Assembly: GCF_000172075.1 (NCBI RefSeq)
Contig: NZ_ABIC01000002.1
Location: 1 to 64,000 of the forward strand
DNA: 64,000 nt
Origin: Shewanella benthica KT99
Lineage (GTDB): Bacteria; Pseudomonadota; Gammaproteobacteria; Enterobacterales; Shewanellaceae
Direction: 5' to 3'
Shown here: piece by piece, positions 53,522-63,710 of the stretch
How the letters are laid out: every line of letters begins with the position of its first letter
How positions within the stretch are numbered: the stretch's first letter is position 1
Notes under the pieces: generated by a model
The model's database searches: none
Told to the model about the DNA's origin: nothing
The model's input: the letters and a program-made list of their open reading frames with translations, nothing else
Position numbers and translations under genes: made by a program

Positions 53522-56107
53522 GTGAAAATGCATATAGGAAAAAAATTGATCGTCTTAGTGGTAGGTTTCTGCATGTCTGCAATGATTGCTGTATCCTACT
53601 GCTTAAGCATGTGGTTCGATCATAGCGTCGAGTCTTTAAAGCTGAGCACACTTAATACTGAGTTAGTCACCATAGAGTCTCAGTTTGATAAAGATATCGT
53701 TCAGTTAGCCTTGCTCGCCAATATCTATGCCGTACCCCTGTCGGAGCTAAGCCCATTTAAGAGAGTGTCCTTAGATGAAGCCTGGCGAGCGAGCAGAATA
53801 TCTGAGCATCTCAGCCTCTTCTATCTCGATGATGGGCTGTTAAAGCCATTTTCTCCACTCTATGATGACGTGATGTCATTCGAGCTTAAGCCAATTCCCG
53901 CCTATCTGTCACACGGGACCTCTCCCCATTCCGGTGTGTATATGGATAAAGGCATCGGCTATATTGTGAGTGTCGTGCCGATCGAGCCAGATAAGTCGGT
54001 CATTATGGTGAGGAGAATGACTGCTGAATATCTATCGAGCTATGGCTTACAGGGCATAGTGAGCCGGATGACCATAGTCGATGGTGCTGCGCCGGATCTA
54101 CAGGCTAACCCGGTTAGGAACACCTCTGTCCTCGAGTTGCCAAGCCTGATCTATGATAAGCCTGTGCACCTGGAAGTCACCTTCTCTGACAAGACTTTCA
54201 ACCAAGTTCAATTAACATATGATCTGGTATCGATTGGTATCGTTTGTGCGGGGATATTGATACTTATTGCTGGTTATATCGGGTTGAACTTAGGCTTTAT
54301 ACGTCCATTTCACCGATTGATGACACAGCTGGAGGAAATAGATCCCACGGCTAAGACTTATACGCCTCTGATAGGAGCTGGTTGCTCCGAACTCGTGGTG
54401 ATGGCTGGCAGGGTTAATAGCTTGTTGGCAAAGATTTTTCAACTGAAAGAACGTTCAAAAACCACCTTAGAGTCGATTGCCGAAGCTGTGATATTTACCG
54501 ATATCGAGGCAAAAGTGGTGTATTTAAATCCCCAGGCGGAGCGATTACTCGGGGTAAATAGTACCGCCGCCATAGGGGGGAGTGTCGACGTCTTACTTAA
54601 AACGGATAAGAGTATCAATGAAGACTTATTCAAGTTTATGGCGAGTCGGGCACAGGATCCGCTACTGAGTAAGCTCACGCTGCAAGGCGAATCGACCCGG
54701 ATAATGGAACGCAGCATAAGTAACCTGCTTAACCATAAGCAGCGAGTGACGGGGACCGTTATTCTGCTCAGGGACATCACTCAGGAGGAGCTGCTCAAGC
54801 GTAAATTACATCAGCGAGCCAACTTCGACCCAATAACGTCCCTGCTTAACCGCCGAGCTTTCGAAGAGAGGTTGGCGGCATTTAGCCTTGGGGCTCAATC
54901 GGTCGCTATTTGCTATTTTGACTTAGAGCAGTTCAAGTTAATCAATGATTCTTGTGGCCATAGCGCGGGAGACAGGATGCTGGCCATTGTGGCTAGGGCG
55001 ATGCAATCTTGCCTGACACAAGATGAGATGCTAGCCAGGCTAGGTGGTGACGAGTTTGGCTTAGCTATCCGGGATCATAGCGCCTTGGAGGTGGCTCAGT
55101 TAGCCAAACGTATGGTTGCCAGTGTGTCGATGCAAGTGCTGCGGGATAATGCCTGTCATTGTAAAGTTGGTGTCAGTGCCGGGATAGCGATAGCCAGGGC
55201 ACCTTACATTTCGGCGAAAGAGTTGCTGAAAGATGCCGATATCGCCTGTCTTGCGGCAAAAAGTAAGGGAAGTAATCAGGTTCATTTCTATGATGATAAA
55301 GACAAAGATCTGACCTGCCAGCGTAATGCGCCTATGTGGGCAGTAAGAATTGCTCAGGCGCTAGAGCACAACGAACTGCTGCTTTACTATCAACCGATTA
55401 AAGGCATGGGCTCGGGCAAGCATAGACAGCGGATAGAGATCTTGCTGCGTATTCAGGAGCCCAGTGGACGAATATTAGCTCCGGCGCAATTTATTGCCGC
55501 CGCTGAGCGCTTTAAATTGATGAACGATGTTGATAAAGAGGTGATTAGAAAGACTTTTCTCTGGTTATCTCTGCATGAAGAGATCTGGGGAGACCATTGT
55601 ATCTCGATTAATCTATCGGGCAATAGCCTGGGCGCCGAGGGCATGGCAGATTACATTATTCAGCAGTTCGAGCGTTTCGCCATACCCAGTGAGTGTATCT
55701 GTTTCGAGATCACCGAGACCAGTGCAATTCAGAACCGAAATCGGGCCATGGATATGCTTGCATATCTGAGAAAACTGGGTTTCTCTTTCGCGTTAGATGA
55801 TTTTGGTAGTGGCTTCGCCTCCTATGGCTACCTCAAGGAGCTGCCTGTCGACTATGTGAAGATAGATGGTTGCTTCGTGAAAAACTTAGCCACTAATGCG
55901 AAAGACTACGCCATCGTTAAATCTATCCACGATGTTTGTGTTGTTATGGGCATAGAGACTGTTGCTGAATTTGTGGAGAATCAAGATATTATCGATAAAT
56001 TGCAAGAGATAGGGATTAACTATGCTCAGGGTTATGCCATAGGCCGCCCCCAACCTCTATCCAGTTATCGGCCCAGCGCAGCGGTATCTCAACGTCTGAC
56101 TGCATGA
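53522..56107 (+). CDS. Membrane GGDEF/EAL protein with PAS domain (c-di-GMP turnover)
   Basis: 861 residues. A membrane helix near 10-30, a periplasmic sensor domain (~35-235), a second helix (YDLVSIGIVCAGILILIAGYIGL), a HAMP-like linker, a PAS domain (~325-425), then GGDEF (LGGDEF intact at ~505) and EAL (EILLRIQEP at ~637, ENxx region, DDFGSGFASYGYL at ~759, KIDGCFV). The EAL core Glu is in EILLR, a tolerated variant. Both catalytic halves look competent, so it could make or break cyclic di-GMP according to an envelope signal. Terminator at 56154. Confidence 0.93.
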   Translation: MKMHIGKKLIVLVVGFCMSAMIAVSYCLSMWFDHSVESLKLSTLNTELVTIESQFDKDIVQLALLANIYAVPLSELSPFKRVSLDEAWRASRISEHLSLFYLDDGLLKPFSPLYDDVMSFELKPIPAYLSHGTSPHSGVYMDKGIGYIVSVVPIEPDKSVIMVRRMTAEYLSSYGLQGIVSRMTIVDGAAPDLQANPVRNTSVLELPSLIYDKPVHLEVTFSDKTFNQVQLTYDLVSIGIVCAGILILIAGYIGLNLGFIRPFHRLMTQLEEIDPTAKTYTPLIGAGCSELVVMAGRVNSLLAKIFQLKERSKTTLESIAEAVIFTDIEAKVVYLNPQAERLLGVNSTAAIGGSVDVLLKTDKSINEDLFKFMASRAQDPLLSKLTLQGESTRIMERSISNLLNHKQRVTGTVILLRDITQEELLKRKLHQRANFDPITSLLNRRAFEERLAAFSLGAQSVAICYFDLEQFKLINDSCGHSAGDRMLAIVARAMQSCLTQDEMLARLGGDEFGLAIRDHSALEVAQLAKRMVASVSMQVLRDNACHCKVGVSAGIAIARAPYISAKELLKDADIACLAAKSKGSNQVHFYDDKDKDLTCQRNAPMWAVRIAQALEHNELLLYYQPIKGMGSGKHRQRIEILLRIQEPSGRILAPAQFIAAAERFKLMNDVDKEVIRKTFLWLSLHEEIWGDHCISINLSGNSLGAEGMADYIIQQFERFAIPSECICFEITETSAIQNRNRAMDMLAYLRKLGFSFALDDFGSGFASYGYLKELPVDYVKIDGCFVKNLATNAKDYAIVKSIHDVCVVMGIETVAEFVENQDIIDKLQEIGINYAQGYAIGRPQPLSSYRPSAAVSQRLTA

Positions 56108-56153
56108 GTTAGCGAATAATCAATCTTTGAACTCTGTGTGTGATAACAATAAG

Positions 56154-56178
56154 AAGCCCTCTTGATGAGGGCTTTTTA
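56154..56178 (+). terminator. Rho-independent terminator of the GGDEF/EAL gene
   Basis: AAGCCCTC and GAGGGCTT pair around TTGAT, then TTT. Confidence 0.85.
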
Positions 56179-56217
56179 TTGTTAGGATGATTCTTCTAAA
56201 TCGTGACTGTTTATAGC

Positions 56218-57522
56218 TTATAGCTTTCTCTCACTTTCCCTAGAGATAGCGCGATAAGCAATATCGGTACGAAAGTAGACATCATCCCAATGGATAGTAT
56301 CGACTAAGGCGTATGCGCTGGCTTGGGCCTCTGTCACTGTGTTACCTAAGGCGGTTGCACAAAGCACGCGACCACCATTAGTCACCACATGACCGTCTTT
56401 CATGCTGGTACCGGCATGGAATATCTTGGCATCATTGTTACCAAGATTTAAACCTAAGATCACATCATGTTTTCGATATGCTTCCGGGTAACCTCCGGCG
56501 GCTAAGATAACGCCTACGGCTGCACGGGAGTCAAACTCGGCGGTGACTTTATCTAGCTCACCACGTGTAGCCGCGAGGCAAAGTTCTACCAGATCTGACT
56601 GGAGACGCATCATGATAGGCTGAGTCTCAGGATCGCCGAAGCGGCAGTTATATTCTAAGACTTTAGCGCTGCCGTCGGGAGAGATCATCAAGCCGGCATA
56701 AAGGAAACCTGTGTAGACGTTGCCTTCGGCCGCCATGCCATCAACCGTTGGGCGAATCACATGATTTATGGTCCAATCATGTACGGCTTGAGTCACCACA
56801 GGTGCGGGAGAATATGCACCCATGCCGCCTGTGTTGGGGCCGTTATCGCCGTTATCACGAGCCTTATGATCTTGGCTGGTGGCCATAGCGAGTATGTTGT
56901 TACCGTCAACCATGACGATAAAGCTGGCTTCTTCGCCTGTGAGGAACTCTTCGACAACCACGCGGGAACCGGCTTCGCCAAACTTGTTACCCTCGAGCAT
57001 ATCTTCGATAGCCGCATCGGCCTGAGCCTGATCTGCGGCGATAATCACGCCTTTACCCGCCGCTAAACCATCGGCCTTGATCACGATAGGAAAGCCTGTA
57101 TTTGCTGTCATCTCGGTGACATAGGCTTTAGCCGGTTCAATTTCGGTGAAATTTGCATAGGCTGCCGTGGGGATGTTGTGACGAGCTAAGAAGTCTTTGG
57201 TGAAGGCTTTAGAAGATTCCAGCTGCGCCGCACCCTTAGTCGGGCCGAAGATGGGTAATCCGGCTTCATTGAATGCATCAACAACGCCCATAGCTAACGG
57301 TACTTCCGGGCCCACTATGGTGAGCTCGATCTGCTTATCTTGGGCAAAAGCGACCAGGGCCGCAATATCTTCGACATTAATGGCCAGGTTTTCTAACTTA
57401 GGTTCACTCGAGGTGCCGGCATTACCCGGTGCAACAAATACTGTGTCAACTTGAGCCGATTGGGCCGCCTTCCATGCGAGTGCATGTTCACGACCGCCGC
57501 CACCTATAACTAATACATTCAT
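56218..57522 (-). CDS. purD: Phosphoribosylamine-glycine ligase
   Basis: 434 residues, usual for PurD (~430). It makes glycinamide ribonucleotide, step two of purine synthesis. Seen: MNVLVIGGGGREHALAWK at the N-terminus, VGPEVPLAMGVVDAF, ATP-grasp core FPIVIKADGLAAGKGVIIA (~145-163), and EYNCRFGDPETQPIM. It follows purH on the same strand with a 90-bp gap that contains a CTAG-rich palindrome and a T-run. Confidence 0.97.
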   Translation of the reverse strand: MNVLVIGGGGREHALAWKAAQSAQVDTVFVAPGNAGTSSEPKLENLAINVEDIAALVAFAQDKQIELTIVGPEVPLAMGVVDAFNEAGLPIFGPTKGAAQLESSKAFTKDFLARHNIPTAAYANFTEIEPAKAYVTEMTANTGFPIVIKADGLAAGKGVIIAADQAQADAAIEDMLEGNKFGEAGSRVVVEEFLTGEEASFIVMVDGNNILAMATSQDHKARDNGDNGPNTGGMGAYSPAPVVTQAVHDWTINHVIRPTVDGMAAEGNVYTGFLYAGLMISPDGSAKVLEYNCRFGDPETQPIMMRLQSDLVELCLAATRGELDKVTAEFDSRAAVGVILAAGGYPEAYRKHDVILGLNLGNNDAKIFHAGTSMKDGHVVTNGGRVLCATALGNTVTEAQASAYALVDTIHWDDVYFRTDIAYRAISRESERKL

Positions 57523-57534
57523 TTTTTTTATCCT

Positions 57535-57603
57535 TAAAAAAGTTCCTAGGATCTAGGATCTAGGAGCTAGGAACTAGGAACTAAACCTTAGAACCTAGTT
57601 CCT
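57535..57603 (-). terminator. CTAG-rich palindrome and T-run between purH and purD (possible attenuator)
   Basis: AGTTCCTAGG (57541-57550) is mirrored by GAACCTAGTTCCTT (57590-57603), with tandem CTAGGATCTAGGATCTAGG and CTAGGAACTAGGAACTA in between. On the minus strand the structure is followed by TTTTTTT (57541-57535) and then purD. It could partly terminate transcription and lower purD relative to purH. Third member of the CTAG repeat family in the window. Confidence 0.55.
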
Positions 57604-57611
57604 TATTTCAA

Positions 57612-59234
57612 TTAATGACGGAAGTGACGCATTCCGGTGAATACCATGGCCATGCCGTGTTCATCGGCTGCGGCTATGATCTCTTCATCACGAATCGAAC
57701 CACCTGGCTGTATGATACAGCTGATCCCCACTGCTGCGGCCGCATCTATACCGTCACGGAATGGGAAGAAGGCATCGGATGCCATCACTGAATCTTGCAC
57801 TTCCAGTCCTTCATCTGCGGCCTTGATGCCGGCAACTTTTGCGCTGTAGACTCGGCTCATCTGGCCAGCGCCCACACCGATAGTCATGCTGTTCTTGGCA
57901 TAAACGATGGCGTTAGACTTAACGAACTTAGCGACTTTCCAACAGAACATAAGATCTTTCATCTCGGCTGCTGTGGGTTGACGCTTACTGACAACCTTAA
58001 GATCATCGATTGTTACCATGCCCTGGTCGCGATCCTGTAGAAGCAGTCCGCCGTTGACGCGCTTGTAATCGAGACTCTTAGTCTTAGCGCCCCATTCGCC
58101 ACATTCAAGTAGGCGAAGGTTTGCCTTAGTGGCAATGACATCGCGAGCGGCTTGGCTGACTTTTGGGGCGATGATCACTTCGACAAATTGACGCGCAACG
58201 ATAGCGCTGGCGGTTTTCTCGTCGAGTTCACCATTGAAGGCGATGATGCCACCGAAGGCCGAAGTAGGATCGGTTTGGTAGGCACGCTTGTAGGCATCCA
58301 GCAGGTCACTACCGATAGCCACACCACATGGATTGGCGTGCTTGACGATGACACAGGCTGGCTCACTGAACTCTTTAACACACTCGAGAGCCGAATCCGT
58401 ATCGGCGATGTTGTTGTAAGACAGCGCCTTGCCTTGCAGCTGAATCGCGCTGGCAACCGAAGCTTCCTCGCCCTGGCCGTTAAGAGAAGGGGTGTCAACA
58501 TAGAAAGCGGCCGTTTGATGGCTGTTTTCGCCGTAACGTAGATCTTGTTTCTTGATGAGTTGAGTATTGAAAGTGCGTGGGAATTTGGAGCCTTCAGCAC
58601 ATAAAGTGTTCTCTGGGCTGTTAGCTGGATTATGAGCTGGGACCATAGTACCAAAGTAATTTGCGATCATGCCATCGTAAGCTGCAGTGTGCTCGAATGC
58701 GGCAATCGCTAAGTCGAAACGAGTCTCAAGGGTCGTGCAGCCTTCATTGTCATTCATCTCTTTGATCACGCGATCGTAATCTCGAGTGTTAACTATGATG
58801 GTGGTGTCTTTGTGGTTTTTAGCCGTAGAGCGAACCATGCTCGGGCCGCCGATATCGATATTCTCGATGGCATCAGCCAGAGTACAGCCTTCTTTGGCGA
58901 CTGTTTCTGCGAAGGGGTACAAGTTAACCGCCACAAGATCGATAGGCTTGATGCCGTTCTGTTCCATGACAAGTTCGTCGATACCGCGGCGCGCCAAGAT
59001 GCCACCGTGCACTTTAGGGTGCAAGGTTTTGACACGACCATCCATGATCTCCGGATGTCCGGTATGATCCGATACTTCAATGACAGGCACACCGTTGTCA
59101 GCCAAAAGGCGGGCTGTGCCACCAGTAGATAGCAGTTCTACGCCCTGAGCATGTAATGCTTTAGCAAACTCAAGGATTCCGGTTTTATCTGAAACGCTTA
59201 ACAGCGCGCGACGAATGGGTCTGGCATTATTCAT
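57612..59234 (-). CDS. purH: Bifunctional AICAR transformylase/IMP cyclohydrolase
   Basis: 540 residues, slightly longer than E. coli PurH (529). It performs the last two steps to IMP. N-terminal cyclohydrolase (MGS-like) domain: [60 protein letters not shown]-terminal transformylase domain: [61 protein letters not shown]. First gene of purHD; divergent from zntR. No obvious PurR box was recognised upstream. Confidence 0.97.
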   Translation of the reverse strand: MNNARPIRRALLSVSDKTGILEFAKALHAQGVELLSTGGTARLLADNGVPVIEVSDHTGHPEIMDGRVKTLHPKVHGGILARRGIDELVMEQNGIKPIDLVAVNLYPFAETVAKEGCTLADAIENIDIGGPSMVRSTAKNHKDTTIIVNTRDYDRVIKEMNDNEGCTTLETRFDLAIAAFEHTAAYDGMIANYFGTMVPAHNPANSPENTLCAEGSKFPRTFNTQLIKKQDLRYGENSHQTAAFYVDTPSLNGQGEEASVASAIQLQGKALSYNNIADTDSALECVKEFSEPACVIVKHANPCGVAIGSDLLDAYKRAYQTDPTSAFGGIIAFNGELDEKTASAIVARQFVEVIIAPKVSQAARDVIATKANLRLLECGEWGAKTKSLDYKRVNGGLLLQDRDQGMVTIDDLKVVSKRQPTAAEMKDLMFCWKVAKFVKSNAIVYAKNSMTIGVGAGQMSRVYSAKVAGIKAADEGLEVQDSVMASDAFFPFRDGIDAAAAVGISCIIQPGGSIRDEEIIAAADEHGMAMVFTGMRHFRH

Positions 59235-59471
59235 TTTGGGTACAGTGTCCAGTAGTTATATTTAAGGATCTTTCGGAAAACTCAGTGACGTCAAGGTATA
59301 AAACGCCTCACCACTTTCCAAAAGTCCCTCAATTCTAGCTGCTTTGATGAGCCCCTATTCGTGCACGCACATTTTAGCGTAAAATGGGGTCATAGGCTGT
59401 TTTTTTCTGCGCGATTTCACAATACGCATAGGAGAACAAGCACGGGTCATAAATAAGTTGCATAATAACCC

Positions 59472-59503
59472 TTGACCTTAGATTTAACTCTAAGGTTTAT
59501 ACT
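59472..59503 (+). promoter_or_regulatory. MerR/ZntR-type promoter with 20-bp spacer and palindromic operator
   Basis: -35 TTGACC (59472-59477), -10 TATACT (59498-59503), spacer 20 bp with CCTTAGA and TCTAAGG facing each other. The over-long spacer with central palindrome is the hallmark of promoters that MerR-family activators untwist when metal binds. It lies 43 bp upstream of zntR and drives zntR and the permease. Confidence 0.88.
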
Positions 59504-59545
59504 TGCCATAAAATTAGAGCAAATTGGGCCAAATGGAGCCGAAAC

Positions 59546-60025
59546 ATGTATCGAATTGGAGAGTTGGCGAAACAGTGTGAAGTGAAAACCGATACCTTAA
59601 GATTTTATGAAAAACATGGCCTGTTATCGCCATCTTCACGCACAGATTCCGGTTATAGGATCTATACGGAAAATGATGCAGAGCGACTGCGTTTTATTCT
59701 GCGGGCCAAGGCGGTGGGTTTTACCTTAGCCGAGATCAGCGAATTGCTCTCAATCGAGTTAGATAAATCGAATTGGGCGTGCGCCGATGTGAAGGGCATG
59801 GTGGACAGTAAACTCGCTCATGTCGAGGCTAAGATAGCCGAGCTTAAATTCTTTCAGGTATCGCTGCAGCGATTATCCAATGCCTGTTGTGGTGGCCCCG
59901 AGAGCGCCGAGCATTGCTCTATATTGGAAGCACTCGAGACCAATACAGATAATATTAAATGTGAGAATCATGACCATCACCATGATGATTCTCAGTACAC
60001 AAAAAATTGCCAAAGAAAGGGCTAG
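59546..60025 (+). CDS. zntR: Zn(II)-responsive MerR regulator
   Basis: 159 residues. HTH MYRIGELAKQCEVKTDTLRFYEKHGLLSPSSRTDSGYRIY, long dimerisation helix, then the metal loop NACCGGPESAEHCSILEALE (~113-132). The upstream helix has the conserved Cys in NWACADVKG (~79). This corresponds to Cys79, Cys114, Cys115, His119, Cys124 of E. coli ZntR. The C-terminal tail ENHDHHHDDSQYTKNCQ is His-rich and could add metal contacts. Just upstream of the permease gene and divergent from purH. Confidence 0.94.
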   Translation: MYRIGELAKQCEVKTDTLRFYEKHGLLSPSSRTDSGYRIYTENDAERLRFILRAKAVGFTLAEISELLSIELDKSNWACADVKGMVDSKLAHVEAKIAELKFFQVSLQRLSNACCGGPESAEHCSILEALETNTDNIKCENHDHHHDDSQYTKNCQRKG

Positions 60026-60027
60026 GT

Positions 60028-61383
60028 ATGTTGTTTGCGAATTTTATTGACCTCTTTTTAGATTCTGCTCCCTGGTTGCTGCTGGGGTTATTCTTGGCCG
60101 GTATGCTGAAGATGTTTGTGCCCATGGAGTGGATGCAGAAACAGCTTGGTGGTCATGGATTTAAGACCACGGTCAAGGCGGCTATTCTAGGTGCTCCCTT
60201 GCCCTTGTGTTCATGCGGAGTGATTCCGGCAGCCATCGGCCTGCGCCGCTCAGGCGCTTCAAAGGCCGCCACGACTTCCTTTCTAGTTTCAACCCCGGAA
60301 ACTGGCATCGATTCTGTGGCGGTATCTTATGTGTTACTCGGCCCTTTCATGGCCATAGCAAGGCCCATAGCGGCTGTCGCAAGTGCGATTGTTGCCGGAC
60401 TCTTAGTCGGCATGGATGAGGATCCGTTAACAGAAAAAGATGCGGGGAAAACAAATGCGACAAAGGTAAGTCCTGCTGCCTCATCTTGCTGTAGCAGTAA
60501 AAAAGAGCAGCTTGAGCCTAAGGCTGAGAGCGCCTGTTGCAGTTCTGCTTCTAAGGCTGGACTTAAGACAGAGTCGAAGGTGGCTCCCGTCGTGACTATG
60601 ACGCCTATAGCCGCCGGTGAAAGTCTGTTGGCGACGCCTATGACAAGTCCAGCTTCGACAGCTACTGCAGACTCATGTTGTAGCAGTAAATCCCAAGCGC
60701 CAAAGAAAGAGTCTTCATGTTGCAGCTCAGCCAAGAGTGAGTCGGCTGCCAGTGATGATGACAGCTGCTGTGAGTCGACCAAGGACATAGCTGCCGAGCT
60801 TAGAGGGACACCTGTGATTAGCCGCATCGGTAAGGGCTTACATTTCGCAGCCACTGACCTAGTGCGAGATATCACCATCTGGTTGCTGATTGGCCTGTTT
60901 TTCGCCGCACTCGTGCAGACGTATGTGCCGGCGGATTTCATGGCGCAGTGGGGCGACGGTATCTTAGCCATGCTGGTGATGGTGGTTATCTCTGTGCCTA
61001 TGTATATCTGTGCTACCGCATCTACGCCGATCGCCGCGGGACTGTTACTGGCGGGAGTATCACCCGGCGCCGTACTGGTTTTCATGTTAGCTGGACCGGC
61101 GACGAACATCGCCACACTCGGCGTGGTGGCCAAGGAGTTGGGTAAACGTGCGTTATTGGGTTACTTAGGGGGTGTGCTCGGGGTGGCTCTGGTTTCTGGC
61201 ATCATAGTGAACTACCTGGTAGACACCTTCGGCTTCGTGGTCATGCCTCAAGTTGGCGAAGATCATCATCTGTTGCCCGACGTTATCGTCTATAGTTCAG
61301 GGATCTTACTCACCATTCTTATGGCGAAAGTCTTACTGGATAAACTGCCTAAGAATTGGTGGCGCAGAGATTGTTGCTCATAA
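60028..61383 (+). CDS. Cysteine-rich DUF318/ArsP-type permease, putative metal exporter
   Basis: 451 residues from ATG 60028, directly after zntR; the frame is open back to 60007 but overlaps zntR. Two membrane halves: residues ~1-135 with APLPLCSCGVIPAAIGLRRSGASKAATTSFLVSTPETG, and ~275-451 with PMYICATASTPIAAGLLLAGVSPGAVLVFMLAGPATN. The linker (~140-265) is a cysteine-rich loop with five CC pairs (SSCCSSKKE, SACCSSAS, DSCCSSKS, SSCCSSAK, DSCCES). The family exports metals or metalloids. Its ZntR-type promoter points to zinc or a similar metal, and the CC pairs may bind it. Confidence 0.9.
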   Translation: MLFANFIDLFLDSAPWLLLGLFLAGMLKMFVPMEWMQKQLGGHGFKTTVKAAILGAPLPLCSCGVIPAAIGLRRSGASKAATTSFLVSTPETGIDSVAVSYVLLGPFMAIARPIAAVASAIVAGLLVGMDEDPLTEKDAGKTNATKVSPAASSCCSSKKEQLEPKAESACCSSASKAGLKTESKVAPVVTMTPIAAGESLLATPMTSPASTATADSCCSSKSQAPKKESSCCSSAKSESAASDDDSCCESTKDIAAELRGTPVISRIGKGLHFAATDLVRDITIWLLIGLFFAALVQTYVPADFMAQWGDGILAMLVMVVISVPMYICATASTPIAAGLLLAGVSPGAVLVFMLAGPATNIATLGVVAKELGKRALLGYLGGVLGVALVSGIIVNYLVDTFGFVVMPQVGEDHHLLPDVIVYSSGILLTILMAKVLLDKLPKNWWRRDCCS

Positions 61384-61421
61384 AGCGGTACAGTCACTAG
61401 GCTGACATCAAGACAGCTACT

Positions 61422-61450
61422 AAGGCACTCGGATGAGTGCCTTGTATTTA
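61422..61450. terminator. Bidirectional terminator-like hairpin
   Basis: AAGGCACTC and GAGTGCCTT pair around GGAT between convergent genes; the + strand continues GTATTTATTT. Confidence 0.75.
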
Positions 61451-61463
61451 TTTGTGCCAGCGC

Positions 61464-62507
61464 TTAACTTGCAGGAACAAAAACCTCAGGAAAATGACGT
61501 TCTGTGGTCGTTCCTTCTGTGACTTCTAGTCCTTGTTCATCGACATGGATAAAGAAGGCATCAGTGACATCTTCTGGCGTGTTAGCCATCTCTGGGTCAT
61601 CATTTTGCGCAACGCAGGTATAGCCTAAGCTGTAATCTCCGGCGACGACGAAACCAAATTCATATTCATGGCCTATTACTGCCTCTGATTCATCGGTTAT
61701 CTCATTGACTCTAGCTGAAGAGATAGGCGCCACTTCAGTGAGTAGGTAAGGTACTTCATCCCCTCTAAAATCTGCCATATCGGCTAATGCGGTTGCCGTC
61801 GGGTAGAGATAAACTGCCGGGCTGAACTCATCGGGTAAACCAAGCTCAACGGCGGCAGATTCACAGCTCGCCATGGTTTCAGGGCTAATCTGACCCGTTA
61901 TAGCCCCGACATCTGAGATGTTAACCAGCTGCACTGAAGTTGGTTTGAGTGTCCAGTAATCATGAGCGCCATGAGGGGCTTGCAGACCTTTGGCTAAGTT
62001 AAACTCGGCGACAAAGGTGTTAGTGCCTGCGGCAATGGTGAATGACTTATTAAAAAATAGTCGGCCAGTGTCTTCATCTTCTGCCCCAACGCCACCACAG
62101 TTACCATTGCTATTGGTCGTTAGGCCTTCAATTCCATTGGCTGTTTCTACATAAGAGCTTCCAGCGGCTCCCTCTTCATTTTTTTGCATGTAAATACACA
62201 TCTGGTATTCACCCAAGGGTACTGATTCACCGCTTACCAGTGTAGCCACCTCAGCTCCTTGAACCGTCAGCAGATCCACATGTTTGAGCTCACCATTTTC
62301 TGAGACATCAAATGAGATAGAGCCTGCACTATTTTTTAACACGACTTGCTTAAAGGCAATATTGACGACTTCAGCATCGGCTGGATTGTCCGATACGCCC
62401 AGGTTAAATGTTCCTGTGGTGGGATCGGGTGTGCTGTTATCGCTGCCACCACAACCTGCTAGCAGGCCCGTCAGTGCTATAGCGAGTATTGTCTTGGTAT
62501 GTTTCAT
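61464..62507 (-). CDS. DUF4382 domain lipoprotein
   Basis: 347 residues. Lipoprotein signal (KTILAIALTGLLAGC, Cys at LAGC), a short Ser/Thr/Pro linker, then the DUF4382 core GTFNLGVSDNPADAEVVNIAFKQVVLKNSAGSISFD (~33-68), VDLLTVQGAEVATLVSGESVPLGEYQMCIYM, and TLKPTSVQLVNISDVGAITGQI. The C-terminal half is a carboxypeptidase-regulatory-like beta domain. Attached to a membrane on the outside; function unknown. Monocistronic. Confidence 0.9.
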   Translation of the reverse strand: MKHTKTILAIALTGLLAGCGGSDNSTPDPTTGTFNLGVSDNPADAEVVNIAFKQVVLKNSAGSISFDVSENGELKHVDLLTVQGAEVATLVSGESVPLGEYQMCIYMQKNEEGAAGSSYVETANGIEGLTTNSNGNCGGVGAEDEDTGRLFFNKSFTIAAGTNTFVAEFNLAKGLQAPHGAHDYWTLKPTSVQLVNISDVGAITGQISPETMASCESAAVELGLPDEFSPAVYLYPTATALADMADFRGDEVPYLLTEVAPISSARVNEITDESEAVIGHEYEFGFVVAGDYSLGYTCVAQNDDPEMANTPEDVTDAFFIHVDEQGLEVTEGTTTERHFPEVFVPAS

Positions 62508-62749
62508 ATGTCACCTAATATTCTATGTTTGAATCGAAGAGCGCTGTTGTAATCTTGTTATTTAGCCCTCTAAGTATGATATTCCGTTAAATCATAGTTC
62601 TCCGAGGGAGATTAGGATAGGGATAGAGAGTGAAAAGTCTATTAAGAATGATGCTTAGGCGCGGAAGATGTAAAAGGTTTAATCTGGGATAAGAGGCTGG
62701 TTAATATGCCAAGGCGCCATAAGGGAAATAGCACCTTGGTTTGGCGGTT

Positions 62750-63475
62750 TTACTCAGGTAACTCAGCGTTGTGATAGACGTGCTGTACGTCGTCACAATC
62801 TTCCAGGGCCGCTAAGAACTTTTCAAATTGCTCAATCACTTCAGGATCTGTGATGTCAGTCAAAGTTTGCGGCACGAAGGTGATCTCTTCCACTTCGAAG
62901 TTAATATCTGGTGTCTCTTCGGTCAAAGCAGTCTTCACCTTAAAAAACTCTGTGTGCGGTGCAAAGACACTGACGATACCGTCTTCAACTTCAATATCGG
63001 TGACATCGACATCGGCCATCATCAGGGTTTCAAGTACGGCTTCTTCATCTTCACCCTTGAAGGCAAATACGGCTTGATGGTCAAACATGTGGCCAACCGT
63101 ACCTGGTCCACCTAGTTTGGCATCGTTTTTAACGAAGGCTTGACGCACTTCGGTGAAGGTACGCTTACCATTGTCGGTTAAGCAGTCAACTATGACCATG
63201 GCGCCACCTGGGCTGAAACCTTCGTAACGGGCAGTGACATAATCTTCACCGCCGCCGCCTCTGGCCTTCTCGAGAGCGCGCTCGATCACATGAGCCGGAA
63301 CCTGATCTTTCTTAGCCTTGGCGATCATTTGACGAAGTGGCAGGTTGCCGTCGGGGTCGAAGCCACCATTCTTAGCGCAAACGTAAATCTCTTTACCGTA
63401 TTTTGAGTAAATTCTGGTTTTTTGGCCAGCAGTTTTAGCCATAGACTCTTTGCGGTTTTGGTATGCTCTTCCCAT
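62750..63475 (-). CDS. YebC/PmpR family protein, YeeN-like
   Basis: 241 residues. [97 protein letters not shown] is a full YebC domain I, followed by domains II and III and the acidic end [17 protein letters not shown]. The N-terminus resembles E. coli YeeN more than YebC. Recent work links YebC-type proteins to translation of polyproline stretches, and earlier work to transcription control; the role of this subgroup is open. Monocistronic. Confidence 0.92.
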   Translation of the reverse strand: MGRAYQNRKESMAKTAGQKTRIYSKYGKEIYVCAKNGGFDPDGNLPLRQMIAKAKKDQVPAHVIERALEKARGGGGEDYVTARYEGFSPGGAMVIVDCLTDNGKRTFTEVRQAFVKNDAKLGGPGTVGHMFDHQAVFAFKGEDEEAVLETLMMADVDVTDIEVEDGIVSVFAPHTEFFKVKTALTEETPDINFEVEEITFVPQTLTDITDPEVIEQFEKFLAALEDCDDVQHVYHNAELPE

Positions 63476-63710
63476 CTTGATCTATCTCATTATGCTTAAA
63501 AAATTGTCTGCAATGTTAGCAGCTTTAAAGCCTTTTTTGCAGGGGAGGAGTTTTTAATTTGAGACGCAGGCTCAGATTTAGAAAAATTAGTCGATCTAGT
63601 GATAAATAAAGTGCTTTACTCTCACTCTACATAAAACAATCTGAACCTAAATTAGAGCGTGTCAATCAAAGTGAATATGAACATTTATTGTTTTTAACTT
63701 CATCTGGTGT

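Noticed and set aside
58152-58541. 129-codon + strand frame
   Set aside because: Antisense to purH, which is intact over its full length.
60327-61133. 268-codon minus-strand frame
   Set aside because: Shadow of the permease gene, whose membrane and cysteine motifs prove the + strand frame.
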